Positions 22,585-33,009 of a stretch of 64,000 bases of DNA are shown one piece after another. Below the pieces are notes generated by a model. It saw nothing but the letters and a program-made list of their open reading frames with translations. It was not told the origin of the DNA and searched no databases. The translations under genes and the position numbers were made by a program. Origin of the DNA: Brasenia schreberi (lineage: Eukaryota; Streptophyta; Magnoliopsida; Nymphaeales; Cabombaceae). The stretch covers positions 32,199,501-32,263,500 of the forward strand of contig JAYKKT010000091.1 of the NCBI GenBank assembly GCA_036023115.1, in the 5' to 3' direction. Position 1 is the stretch's first letter. The number at the start of each line of letters is the position of its first letter.

Positions 22585-22660
22585 GTCTTGTTGGAAACAA
22601 AGAATTCATGTAGCCGACCCCGTCTAGTATGGGAAAAGGCTTAGTTGTTGTTGTAGTTGT
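22585..22660 (+). mobile_element. RTE tail, 76 bp, with target-site duplication
   Basis: It contains only the last coding bases and 3' UTR of the RTE (GGAAACAAAGAATTCATGTAG, GTATGGGAAAAGGCTTAG) and a TTGTTGTTGTAG tail. AGTCAATTT flanks it on both sides (22576-22584 and 22661-22669), so it integrated in this truncated form. Confidence 0.9.
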
Positions 22661-23325
22661 AGTCAATTTTTATACATAAACAACACATTATATATAAAGA
22701 GAATATAGTCTGGAACCTATATAGTCGATTAAAGATCTAATAAAGTATTGTCCTTACCACATAATAGTTTGGAAGTATGATCATTCGTATAATCAATCAT
22801 AGATCATGCTAATAAGGTGTTGCCATCGTCACATTAGAGCTCTAATGAGACAAGGACAATTCCTTGAGAGCTCCACTATATCACAAGAACGGCTCCTTGT
22901 TACCGTTGTTTTTCATTGTCCATCAGGATGGTTACAGACTCTGAAAGAGGGGAAATATACGCAATGAGTCATGATGTAAAATCCCCCATTCCGCTGCCTT
23001 CGCTGACCTTCACTTATGTGACACCAGCCAAGGCCTCCACCACCATCAAATACACACTTTAATCTTTACATTTTAAAGGTAGAGAAGAGGGCCACCAGAT
23101 TGGCCTTGGAGCTCGTCAAGCCTCAGGCTGTCGTTCGAAGAAAAGAAAGACTATCGAATAGCCTGTTCTCTTTGGTATTAACATGTTGGTTAATGTGGAG
23201 ATGGCGCGAATTGATACTTGACTCTGGTAGAGGCTTCTCGTGTCAGTCGGTCCAGGCCATTGAGAGATTTGCTGAAATCTATAGTGAGAGACATGGATAA
23301 TGGAGTACGTGTGAATCCAGACGGA
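22661..23325. other. No gene recognised
   Basis: I see no supportable coding region. The right part may belong to the LINE-type sequence that includes the RNase H fragment at 23330. Confidence 0.4.
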
Positions 23326-23329
23326 TAGC

Positions 23330-23610
23330 CCGAAAGAGGCTTGGGTTAGACTAAATATTGATGGGTCTAGCAAAGGGAACCCAGGTTGTGGGGGCGTCCT
23401 TCGAGATTCCCATGGTTCTTGGAAGTTTTCCGGTTTGCTAAATATCCTGGTTGGTGTTCAGCCATTACTGCCGAGGTCTGGGGTGCAATAGAAGGGCTGG
23501 AGTTTGCATTGCCTATGCGTTGCGAGTCTTTGCTTCATTGTCCTTGAGGGGGTTATCGAAAGATTATTCTTGAATCAGATTTGCAGGGTCGGTTCGGTGG
23601 ATACCAACAT
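23330..23610 (+). pseudogene. Plant RNase H-like fragment (LINE-associated type)
   Basis: Reading across two frames gives WVRLNIDGSSKGNPGCGGVLRD (the first Asp of the RNase H fold in a typical context), then ITAEVWGAIEGLEFAL (the Glu helix) and IILESDLQ (a further Asp strand). This is the RVT_3 type of RNase H found in plant L1-type LINEs and in related host-annotated proteins. Frameshifts break it and no RT is recognised upstream. Confidence 0.75.
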
Positions 23611-23839
23611 GTGCATTGATATCTCACTACAACAATGAAGAGATTTGGTGGCGGTCATGACCTGTGAAAGGGGCAGAATGGAAGCAAGGAAGGTGCAAAG
23701 GGATGGTGTCCTTATTTTTGCTGAATCAGTGATGCTCATGAATCACACAACGGTTTCTCTTGCACTTCTACAAACTCTCGCAATCACACAAGTGACGAGC
23801 TAAAGCACTACCGGAGACTGTCCGCCCGTCCACAAAAGA

Positions 23840-26800
23840 ATTGTTTGATTTAATAACAACTAAATACGATACAACAGCTAAACTACATGTTTAGTTATTA
23901 CTAGAAAAAGTAAACTATAAAATGAAAGTAATAGATAATATAGTAGAACATGTAAACCAAATCTTGATAATGGCAAGTTACTTAGCTGTAGCAAAGTCGG
24001 TCATCACTGATGCTATAAAAATATCAACTATACTAAATAGTCTTCCTCTTTCATGGAATATGGTTGTCACGACCTTGAGATTAGAAGGTGAAACAAACCT
24101 TTCTGAGTTACCCCTCAAAATAGCAATTGAATAAGAGAACATGAATAAAAATAAGGACAAATTGCAAGTAGATTAAGAAAAGATTGGAACAAGGTCTAGA
24201 CCAAATAAAAAAATAATAAACCAAACAAAAAGTTTGGCAAAAATAATAAGAAAGGCGATTAAACTTTTAAGAATTATAAGAAACCGTTTCTCGGATAAAG
24301 TGCTTCAAATGTAGAAACACCTAACATAGTCAATCAGAGAAGGAGGACATAATTTGCATAATTTTATAATATCTCTACATGAATCACCCAATATCTAATT
24401 GGTGTATTGAATCTAAAGCAAAAGGACATATCTCAAAGACCAAAGAAGGGGTCATATACCTGAAAGAATATAAACTAAGGGAGCATAGAGTACATATGAG
24501 AAATAACACCTTCTCACATGTCCTTGGTGTGGGATCATTTATGCATAAGGTACACCTGTTGTTCTAACTGATATATTAATTATGTTAACTATAAGGTATA
24601 ATTTGGTCTCGATCCCTACCATGATTAACAAGGGTTTTGAAGTAAGTTTTGTCCCTAGCAAGGTAACCATAGGGAAGCATGAAATGATAGTCTTTTTAGA
24701 ATTATTCAATGATGAACAAGGTTTGTTCAAATTAAATGAAAGAGAAGTATCTTCTGCTTATATCAATTGTGTCTTTAATGTTGATGTGAATGTGTGACAT
24801 AAACACCTAGGGCATATAAGTCTGAAAAAGTTAAGAAAGTTATTTGACTTTGACTTATTGCTCGAATTTCAGGAAAACACTTTTGGTAAATGTGAAGCTT
24901 GTAGATAAGGAAAAATGACAAGAAAGGCATTTTCCAAGAAAATAACAAGAGTAATAACTCTTTCAGAAATCATTCACACTGATTTATTTGGACCTTTTAG
25001 GGTAAAATGTAATCATGAAAAAGTATATTTTAAACCTTTATCGATGATTACTCGAGATATACATATATCTCTTAGCATATAAATATGAGGCACCTGAAAC
25101 ATTTAAAGAATATAAGTAAAAAGTTGATAACCAATTGAGACATACAAAGTCCTCAGATTAGATAGAGATGGTAAGTATACCTCTTCAGAATTTCTAAAAT
25201 TCTGCAAAAACTTTGATATTTAAAAACAAAATACATTGCCGAGGACACCTCAACAAAATGATGTAGTAGAAAGATATAACAAGACCTTATTGAATATGAT
25301 AAGGTCCATGTTAATAGATGCATATTTACCAAGGGTATTTTGGGGAGAAACAATAAGTACAACTTTATATATTTTAAGTAGAATACCATATAAAGTTGTA
25401 TTCTCTACACCATATGAGATGTAGAATGGAAGAAAACCAAACCTAGGTCATCTCAAGAGGTAGGGATTTTATAATAAGGATCTAAGCGATAAGTTAACCT
25501 TTAAAATATATATTTATTGGATATCCTAAAGGATCTAAGCGATTTCAGTTTTATAACAAGGACCATCATAGAAAGCAAGGATATTAAATTCCTAGAAGAC
25601 ACTAGGAATGACATCCTTGAAAATGATAAGGAGTATGTTGATGATCTAGTAGATCTAGATATTTCATCCTTTAAACCCATATTTGATCTTCCTAAAAAAA
25701 CTGAAACTTTAAGTAGATATAAAAGACTTAGGGTCACACCGTCATACTTAAAGTATTATCATACTTATATTGCAGAGAAAGTGTACAATTCGGTCGATTT
25801 ATATGAATTAACCGATAACTTAATATATCAATAAACTATTGACTTATCTAAATCATCAAACTAGAAAAGCTATGAATGAGGAAATTAAATCCATTGAGAA
25901 AAATCAAGTCTTGGAATTGACTAATTTGCCTAAAAGAAGGAAAGCTATAAGTTATAAATGAGTTCTTAAAAAGAAATATAAGGTTGATGAAATAATTAAC
26001 AAGTTTAAAGCGAGGTTAGTTGCAAATGGTTTTTCACAAAAAAAGCGATAAATTATGTTAAGACATTCCTCTGTTGTGAAATTTGTATTCATAAAAATAA
26101 TCCTGATGATATCAACATATTATGATTTGAACTTAAATGTAAAAACTGCTTTCCTAAATAGAGATTTAGATGAAATCGTATGTATGTAACAACCTGAAGG
26201 ATAAAGAGTTGAAGGCTAAGAAAATAAAATATATAGGTTGACAAAATCTCTATACGACCTTAAACAATCACCTCATCAATGGTATTTGACTTTTGAAAAT
26301 GACATTATTGAACTTATGTTTGTGGCTAATGAACTTGACCATTGTATATGTCTGAAACAGTGAGAACCACTTTGTCATCTTATCATTATATGTAAATGAC
26401 ATATTATTGACTAGGAATGATAATGAGATGATTGTCAAAACCAATTCATGGTTAAACTCAAGGTTTGAAATGAAAGATATAAGAGAAGCATCCTATATCA
26501 TAGGTATAAAGATTTCTTGAGATAGAGAATTTAAACTTCTATGCCTAAGTTAGGAGAGATATATTGGTTATATCCTCAAAAAGTTTAAAATGGGTAAATG
26601 CAAGTATGCATTTACACCCATTGCGAAAGGGGTAAAATTGAGTAAGACTGTTTGTCTTGGGAAAGGAGACGATAAACCTAATGCTCCTTATGTACAAGTT
26701 GTGGGGAGCTTGATGTATGTTATGTTATGTACAATACCTGATATCAACTTATATTTTTGTCTTGTGAATAAATATCAAAGTAATCCTAGATACCACCATT

Positions 26801-27320
26801 GGATAACTGTGAAAAGGATTTTAAGATATCTTAAGGGAACAAAAGACTTGAAATTATGTTTTCAAGCAGATGAACTAAAAGTGATAGGATACTTATATAC
26901 TGACTTTGTTTGGAAAAAAGATGGCAACAAATAAACCTCTGATCAAATATTCTTATTTAGAGATAGAGTTGTTTTTTGGGCTTGTAATAAACGTAATTAT
27001 ATAACATTGTATATATAGGAGACTAAGTATGTGATTTGTTGTATGGTTGCAACTAGTGCCGTTTAAATAAGCTACTTCATGCGTGATTTGAAATTGGATA
27101 TAGCCAACGAGCCGATTGTCATTTATTGTGACAACAATGCAACAATTACTCTTATTAAAAGTGGAGGTGAATACTCCAAAAGCAAGTATATAATGGTTAA
27201 ATACCACTAAGTTCATGATATGGTTATGAGAAAGGAAATATTCATCTCATACATGTCAACTAATGATATGTTAAGATCTTTTCTGAAAGCATGTTACAAA
27301 CATGGGTTTGAAATATGTTT
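23840..27320 (+). pseudogene. E3 gag-pol remnant
   Basis: Gag: KELFDLITTKYDTTAKLHV, VEHVNQILIMA and ILNSLPLSWNMVVTTLRL (23840-24150). The degraded knuckle region is near 24290, protease and pre-integrase are at 24380-24800, and integrase at 24790-25450 includes TPQQNDVVERYNKTLLNM at 25240. RT is at 25860-26590 and the end of RT plus RNase H at 26590-27300 (ILRYLKGTKDLKLCFQADELKVIGYL). Numerous stops and frameshifts make it inactive. Confidence 0.88.
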
Positions 27321-27460
27321 GATTGTTGTGTAGGTAAGAAACCACGCAACAAATAATAATTGCAATCACAATCATACATGACATAACTTCGAAAACCACA
27401 CAAAAGTGAGAGGCAAAACCAATATGTGAGAATACTTGACTCGAATGGCCAATTGGGAGA

Positions 27461-27830
27461 TGTAATGGAAAATGATCATTCTAAGGTGGTGAAACATTAT
27501 ATGAGAAAAAGGAAACGGTAACGTTGAAAGAATTAAATAAAAAATGTTAGAGACAAAGAACGACTTGTAACGGAAAGCCCAAACGTGAAAATGAGGAAGA
27601 TGAAGCCATCTATAAATATTATACAAAGAATACAATAAAAAATACTGAGAGAAAATATAAACAGATATCATCTTTGTGCGTAACCCATCTAAGGAAAACT
27701 ATGTACAATCACCCACTTCTTCTTTTCCTTCTTTCTCTATAGGTCTTCCCGAGCTCACTTTTCGCTGCAAACATCGACAATCACAAAGGTGACGAGCTTA
27801 TGCATGGCCGAAGACTGCCTGTCACCCCCA
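27461..27830 (+). repeat. 3' LTR of E3
   Basis: It starts TGTAATGG after the purine tract. It has a possible TATA segment (CTATAAATATTATAC near 27610) and a pyrimidine block (CTTCTTCTTTTCC) near 27720, the same order as in the other LTRs. The end is not fixed. Confidence 0.65.
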
Positions 27831-27903
27831 ACTGTTATGTAATTTCGGACTGCCGAGGATGAAAGATTGCCAATGGCTGAAGGCGGCGGATGGTGGTTCG
27901 AAG

Positions 27904-27905
<2 letters not shown>

Positions 27906-27976
<71 letters not shown>
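27906..27976 (+). repeat. Compound TA-TG microsatellite
   Basis: About 36 bases of TA followed by about 36 bases of TG. No coding region spans it. Confidence 0.95.
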
Positions 27977-27981
<5 letters not shown>

Positions 27982-28162
27982 GAAAGAGATTCTTGAGGAA
28001 TCATTCTACATCATCTTTGGTAAGAGTGGGCCTCCCGCCTTAAACTTGGTTTCATTTTATTGACGTGGACTTCAAAATTGAAGTAGACTAATTACTAAAC
28101 TCATGCCTTTACAAAACATCACCCATATCAAATCAAATTAGAGAGAGAGAGAGAGAGCATAC

Positions 28163-28631
28163 ACAGGAAAGGCAAAAGATTGGGTGCTACTACTGCCATC
28201 AGAAGGGCGAGGGCTCATCAACGGTGGTGGAGAAGCAACTGCCTTATGCTGCCGCTGCTGTTCACCTTGTGTTGAGCTTTGCTCTCTTGTTGCCGTTCGG
28301 TCATGATCACCTGTTTAAGCGATGCTTCTGCTTCCTGCAAATCAACTCCACTATCACCGTAGGCATGATCCTCTAACTCCGACGTCACTGCGTCGTCCAA
28401 ATCCAAGACTTCTAGTATCAGATTCGCATGAAGATCCATCGGAAATGCACCGAGTTCACCAGACTTCCCTAATACAAAGACATGGTCTCTTGAGAAACTT
28501 GAATTTCCCATGTGAAGGCTGAACAGAGAGTCATTAGATGCCACACTCCAATCCATGGGGGATTGGGACTTATCCCTCGTGAAAACAGTCGAAGGGATTT
28601 GATTCGGGTTGAAATTCTCCGTCTTCCCCAT
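28163..28631 (-). pseudogene. Plant-specific protein of unknown function, first exon, frameshifted
   Basis: The start at 28631 follows an in-frame stop upstream and opens MGKTEN, IPSTVF, MDWSVASNDSLFSLHMGN, FSRDHVF and GKSGEL. I recall this layout from a family of uncharacterised, serine-rich plant proteins. The open frame ends at 28218, but the neighbouring frame continues SPPPLMSPRPSDGSSSTQSFAFP, a typical downstream motif of that family, up to a GTATGC donor at 28162. A single-base shift near 28270-28300 therefore breaks the frame. The expected short second exon was not found downstream, where the microsatellite and E3 begin. The gene has lost its 5' neighbour sequence to E4. Confidence 0.65.
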
Positions 28632-28790
28632 GATCTGAATCGGTGGTGCTTGTCTTTGAGAGCCAACAGAATCATAAATGAGTTTTAAATGACTGTTCCG
28701 CTTCTCTGAATTTCTCTGATGGTGATCTCAGGACTTCACCAGCGTCACTGTAGTCAGATGTGTTATAGTAAAGTGGCCATTCTAGACTCA

Positions 28791-28891
28791 GGTAACGGCT
28801 GGACTGGCCATCCAGTCCGTTACCTAAGGATAGGGCAAGATCTGGTAACGGACGACCGTTACCGAATTTTCTAGTAACGGTCATCCGTTAC
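28791..28891 (+). promoter_or_regulatory. Cluster of six AACGG/CCGTT cores in three dyads (E4 U3)
   Basis: GGTAACGG at 28791 pairs with CCGTTACC at 28817. GGTAACGG at 28844 pairs with CCGTTACC at 28856 (loop ACGA). GTAACGG at 28874 pairs with CCGTTAC at 28885 (loop TCAT). CCGTTA fits the plant MYB core CNGTTR, and AACGG is the core of the mitosis-specific activator element bound by MYB3R factors. The function as a promoter module is inferred. Confidence 0.6.
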
Positions 28892-28945
28892 AGCTCCCAA
28901 ATGAGGGAAGCTACAGGCCGATAAGCACGACGAAGGGGGAGCACC

Positions 28946-28964
28946 TGCCTATAAAAGGTAGGCA
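28946..28964 (+). promoter_or_regulatory. TATA box of the E4 LTR framed by an inverted repeat
   Basis: TATAAAA lies inside TGCCTATAAAAGGTAGGCA, whose outer six bases are complementary. The 3' LTR has the same structure near 34851-34869. It is the likely core promoter for the genomic RNA. Confidence 0.7.
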
Positions 28965-29202
28965 CATAGAGAACACATATAGAAAAAAAGAGAAAACAAT
29001 ATACAGAATATACAAACATCAAGTATTTCTTTGTCTGTGCGAGACCCTGTGTGGGAACCTCGTGTCGATCACCCGCATTCCATTATCCGCTGCATCTGCG
29101 CAGGTCTTTACATTGGCAACTGAGGATTCACCGAATCGAACAACCGAAGGAAGGCCATCATCGGAATCCTGCTAAGAGGAAGAAGGTACACATTTGATGA
29201 TA

Positions 29203-29218
29203 TTGGTATCAAAGCCTG
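29203..29218 (+). other. Primer-binding site of E4
   Basis: TTGGTATCAAAGCCTGG directly after the 5' LTR resembles the initiator tRNA-Met complement TGGTATCAGAGCC, with one change. Confidence 0.85.
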
Positions 29219-30505
29219 GTTCCCTGCAAAAGAGAGCGAGAGGATCAGCAAAAAAAAAAGAGGGAGAAGAAAAGAAAAAAAGAAGAGAGAAGGCTGCAGC
29301 CGGCAGAGGCACAGAAGTCACAAGGCCAAGGCCGAACAACCATAGCCCAAGAGCCGAAGGCAAAGGCAGGCCGGCAAGAGCTAAAGGCAAAACCCAAAGG
29401 CAGGCCTGCAAGAGCCTAAGGCAAAGGCAGACTAGTCAAAGGCAAGCCGCAAAACAGAAGCAGTAGGCCAGTCAGAGGCAAGCCGTAAAACAGAAGCGGC
29501 AGGCCGGTCAGAGGCAAGGCCGCAAAAACAGAAGCGGCATGTCGACAAGCCAGAGCCAGAGGGCAGCAAGTTGAGTGACCGGCAAGAGAAGAAGCTAGGG
29601 ACGCCGAAAGCCGACGAACGACCGGAGGAACCCGTCGGCAGGATCTCCTCCAACCCCCACTCTCTCAGTTTCCCTCTCTCTGAACTTTTCAGAGACTTTC
29701 TCTCCCTCTCTCTCTCTGTGTAATAAAACGCTGTTAAAGCATTTTTGTATATATATAAAAAAAATTAAAATCAGTGATTTCGGAAAACTGCGACGGGAAA
29801 ACCAGCGATTTTCTAAAAGCGCTCACAGTTTTCGAAAAACCGCCTCGGGGTTCATGGCCAAAAGACAAACCTGCCTATGTCTAGTTTCGGATATTACGCA
29901 ATTCCTACTGCACAAAATTACACTTTTGTCCAGATTTTTTTGGGTAAAAAGCTGATTTGCCCTTATTGAGCAAAAAGACAGTTTTACCCTGTGGCTGTTT
30001 ATGAAATTTACTAAAAAACTGGGGCTGCCATTTTACTATTTTATCCATCCTGGTTTGAATAATTTCAGTTTTGCCACTTAGTCAAAAGACAGATTTACCC
30101 CTATTCTTTTGAAAATTATAGATTCACCTTGAGGGTTAAAATTATGATTTTAACCCCGATCAGTTTCGAATTTTATAGGAATATCAAATAGTGATTTTAC
30201 AAGTTTGTCCACTAGTTTTACAAAATTACAAAAGAGGACAAATAGATAAAATTATAGTTTTATCCCTTGATATCGTTTTAGGGGTTCAGAAGCAGAAAAC
30301 CTCTTAGAAATTTTTTTAAAGATTATCTACTATATATCATGCATCACTTTAACATATCTCTTGGTATGTGTGCCTTTGTTTTTGTGATGGTTTCATTTTT
30401 AGACCACTTGATTGTTATTTTTGTCAAACACTTAAAAATGAGTTCTAAGATATGTGTGTCCGAACTAGCAAAAACAGAAAAGTTAAATAGCCTGAACTTT
30501 TAGAC
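29219..30505 (+). other. Untranslated leader of E4
   Basis: The first part is purine-rich and basic if translated, and contains a 36-bp minisatellite. The second part (from about 29760) is AT-rich with recurrent GATTT-ACCCC-type phrases. No conserved coding motif. Confidence 0.7.
29429..29539 (+). repeat. Minisatellite in the E4 leader, about 36-bp unit, three copies
   Basis: The unit contains GTCAGAGGCAAGCCG and AAAACAGAAGCGGC. Three imperfect copies lie in tandem, and shorter related words (AGGCAAAGGCAGGCC) occur just upstream. Confidence 0.8.
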
Positions 30506-31270
30506 ATGGAAGAGAAGAATTTCGTTGACTCTAACACTAGAAGGTGTAGAGTATGTCTTAAAGGAAACCATGCATCCTCCACCTTAGACGCAAATGAGCA
30601 GCAATTAGAAATGTATAAAACATTTCTAAAGGACGATACCATAGCAAGAACGATCATATTAACTTACATGGATGATGATCTAATTAGGGTCTTTGAAAAA
30701 TTGGAGACTGCAAAAGAGCTGTTTGACTCACTAACAGCTAAGTATGATACAACTGCAAAATTACATGTGGAGTTGCTACTACATAAATACAACTCCTTCA
30801 AAATGAAAGAAGGAGAAAATGTAGTAGAGCATGTAAATCACATGCTAGTGATGGCTAGAGACTTAGCCATAGCAAAATCAGTAATCTCCAAACCAATACA
30901 GATATCAACTATATTGAATAGTCTACCACCATCATGGAACATGGTCACCACTTCCCTAAGATTAGAGCTAGAACTCAACCTTTCTGAGTTACTCCTAAAA
31001 CTAGCAATAGAGCAAGAACATATACTCAAAAACAAAAAGAAAAAATTGCTAGTGGTCTAAGATGAGTTATCGTCTAGCTCCAAAACCAACTAAAAAAGGA
31101 AACCAAATAAAAGGTTTGGCAAGAATAATAAGAAAAACAGTCAAAGTTTTAAGAAATCGTAGGAAACCGCTTCTTAGGTTAAGTGTTTCAACTATGGAAA
31201 GATGGGACACTATAAAAGGGACTACCGTAACAAGAAAGGTGGAGAAAACAACCCACAACACGGACAGTAG
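30506..31270 (+). pseudogene. E4 gag with nucleocapsid
   Basis: Gag packages the element RNA into virus-like particles. The 184-residue open stretch has the copia gag core: MYKTFLKDDTIARTIILTYM, KELFDSLTAKYDTTAKLHVE, KEGENVVEHVNHML, ILNSLPPSWNMV and LAIEQEH. It ends at TAA 31058-31060 where relatives have Gln. Downstream the zinc knuckle reads CFNYGKMGHYKRDY; the second and third metal-binding Cys positions are Tyr, each a single G-to-A change. The His and first Cys remain. Confidence 0.9.
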
Positions 31271-31312
31271 GAAAAACAGGATATAATCTGCGTGATTTCA
31301 GAATGACTATAC

Positions 31313-31870
31313 TTGAACCGCCTAGTGACAGGTTGGTGGATAGACTCGGGAGCTATAAGATACATCTCGAAGACTAAGGAAGGGGCAATGAACCTCAAAG
31401 AATATCAACCCAGAGAACATTGTGTGTATGTAGAAAATAATACCTTCTCAGATGTTCTGGGTATTGGATCCTTTAGGATATTTATAGAATACAAACCAAT
31501 TATACTGACATATGTGTTAATTGTGCCATCTATAAGACACAATCTGGTCTCGGTCTCTGCCTTAATTAAGAAGGATTTTGAAGTTAGGTTTATACCTAAC
31601 AAGGTGACTGTGGGCAAACATAAGAGAATATTGGTCTCAAGGGAATTTGGTGTAGAACAAAGACTATTCAAATTATCAGATAATGAAAGTCATCCATCTT
31701 CTACTTATATTAAGAGTGCATTTTCTGTTGATGTGAATATGTGGCATAAATGCCTAGGGCATATAAGTCTGAAAAAGTTGAAGAAATTATTCAACTTTGA
31801 CTTATTACCCGAATTTTAGAAAAAAACTTTCAACAAGTGTAAAGCTTGTATATAAGGAAAAATGACAAGA
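31313..31870 (+). pseudogene. E4 protease and pre-integrase region
   Basis: The aspartic protease active site GWWIDSGA is intact. It is followed by NTFSDVLGIGSF and YVLIVPSIRHNLVSVS. The pre-integrase motif reads MWHKCLGHISLKKLKKL, then KACI before a stop. TAG at 31817-31819 and TAA at 31853-31855 stand where relatives have Gln. Confidence 0.9.
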
Positions 31871-32967
31871 AAAATTTTTCCCAAGGAAACAACAAGGGAA
31901 ACAATCTTGTTGGAAATTATTCATACAGATTTATGTGGACCTTTTATAGTAAAGACACATCAAGAAAATGATTATTTTATAACCTTTATCGATGATTACT
32001 CTAGATATATGTCTATATATCTTTTGGCACATAAATCAGAGGCACTTGATACTTTCAAAGAATATAAGAAAGAAGTGGAAAATCAGCTAGGACATTAAAT
32101 CAAAGTCTTAAGATCAGACAGAGGAGGTGAATATACCTCGACAAAATTCTTAGAATTTTGCAAAGACTTTGGTATTGCTAAATAAAATACAATGCCCAGA
32201 ACACCTCAACAAAATGGTGTAGCTGAGAGATACAATAGAACGTTGCTGAATATGACAAGGTCAATGTTGATTGATGCCTCTCTTCTAAGGGCGTTTTGGG
32301 GAGAAGAAGTGAGTACAGTGGTTTACATACTCAAAAGAGTATCGTATAAAGCTCTATTCAACAAAATGGTGTAGCTGAGAGATACAACAGAACCTTGCTG
32401 AATATGACAAGGTCAATGTTGATTGATGCATCTCTTCCAAGGGTATTTTGGGGAGAAGCAATGAGTACAACGGTTTACATACTCAATAGAGTATCATGTA
32501 AAGCTGTATTCACTACACCATATGAGATGTGGTTTGGAAGAAAACCCAACCTAGGACATCTCAGGAGGTGGGGATCTATAGCACACGTGAAGATCCTTGA
32601 TCAGTCTAGAGATAAACTAGATAGCAGGTCCTTGAGATGTATATTTATTGGATATCCAAAAGGTTCAAAAGGATATCGGTTTTATCACAAGGACCACAGA
32701 CTCATTGAAAGTAGAGATGTTGAATTCTTAGAGGATACTAAGAATGATATCCTGGAAAACGATGAGGAATGTGTTGATGATTTAGTAGATTTAGACCAAT
32801 CATCTTTTGAGCCAATAGAAGATCTTCTTGAAACTACCGATACCTTAAGTGGACATAAGAGGCTAAGAGTCACTCTGTCCTACTTAAAGGATTATCACAC
32901 TTATCTTGCGCAGAAAGTGTGTAATTCAGTAGATTTGGATGAGTTGACTGATAACTTGACTTATTAG
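31862..32967 (+). pseudogene. E4 integrase, with an internal 152-bp duplication
   Basis: The catalytic core is recognisable: IHTDLCGP (first Asp), FITFIDDYSRY, LRSDRGGEYTS (second Asp) and TPQQNGVAERYNRTLLNMTRSM with the catalytic Glu. The last segment occurs twice, from 32207 and again from 32359, each followed by FWGE...YIL..V. The second copy continues into VFTTPYEMWFGRKPNL and the linker DDLVDLDQSS. Stops at 32096-32098 and 32183-32185 correspond to Gln codons in relatives. Inactive. Confidence 0.9.
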
Positions 32968-33009
32968 TAAGCAATGAACTCATCAGAAGCAACAGACTAG
33001 GAGAAAGCC

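Larger units (their letters stand above)
23755..27830 (+). mobile_element. Ty1/copia retrotransposon E3, partial
   Basis: It is collinear with E4. The 3' LTR starts TGTAATGG at 27461 after a purine tract (TTGGGAGA). About 70 bp at 23755-23830 resemble the end of that LTR (AATCACA, GTGACGAGC, GAGACTG), and the next bases are already in gag. The leader, primer-binding site and first part of gag are therefore missing. The right limit is approximate. Confidence 0.8.
28761..29202 (+). repeat. 5' LTR of E4
   Basis: It aligns with 34698-35094. It carries an extra block near 28865-28915 that is absent from the 3' LTR. The promoter region has repeated GTAACGG/CCGTTAC dyads and a TATA box. Confidence 0.94.

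Noticed and set aside
29194..29466. A 90-residue basic open frame in the E4 leader
   Set aside because: It consists of purine-rich minisatellite sequence and is not kept in the E1, E2 or E6 leaders.
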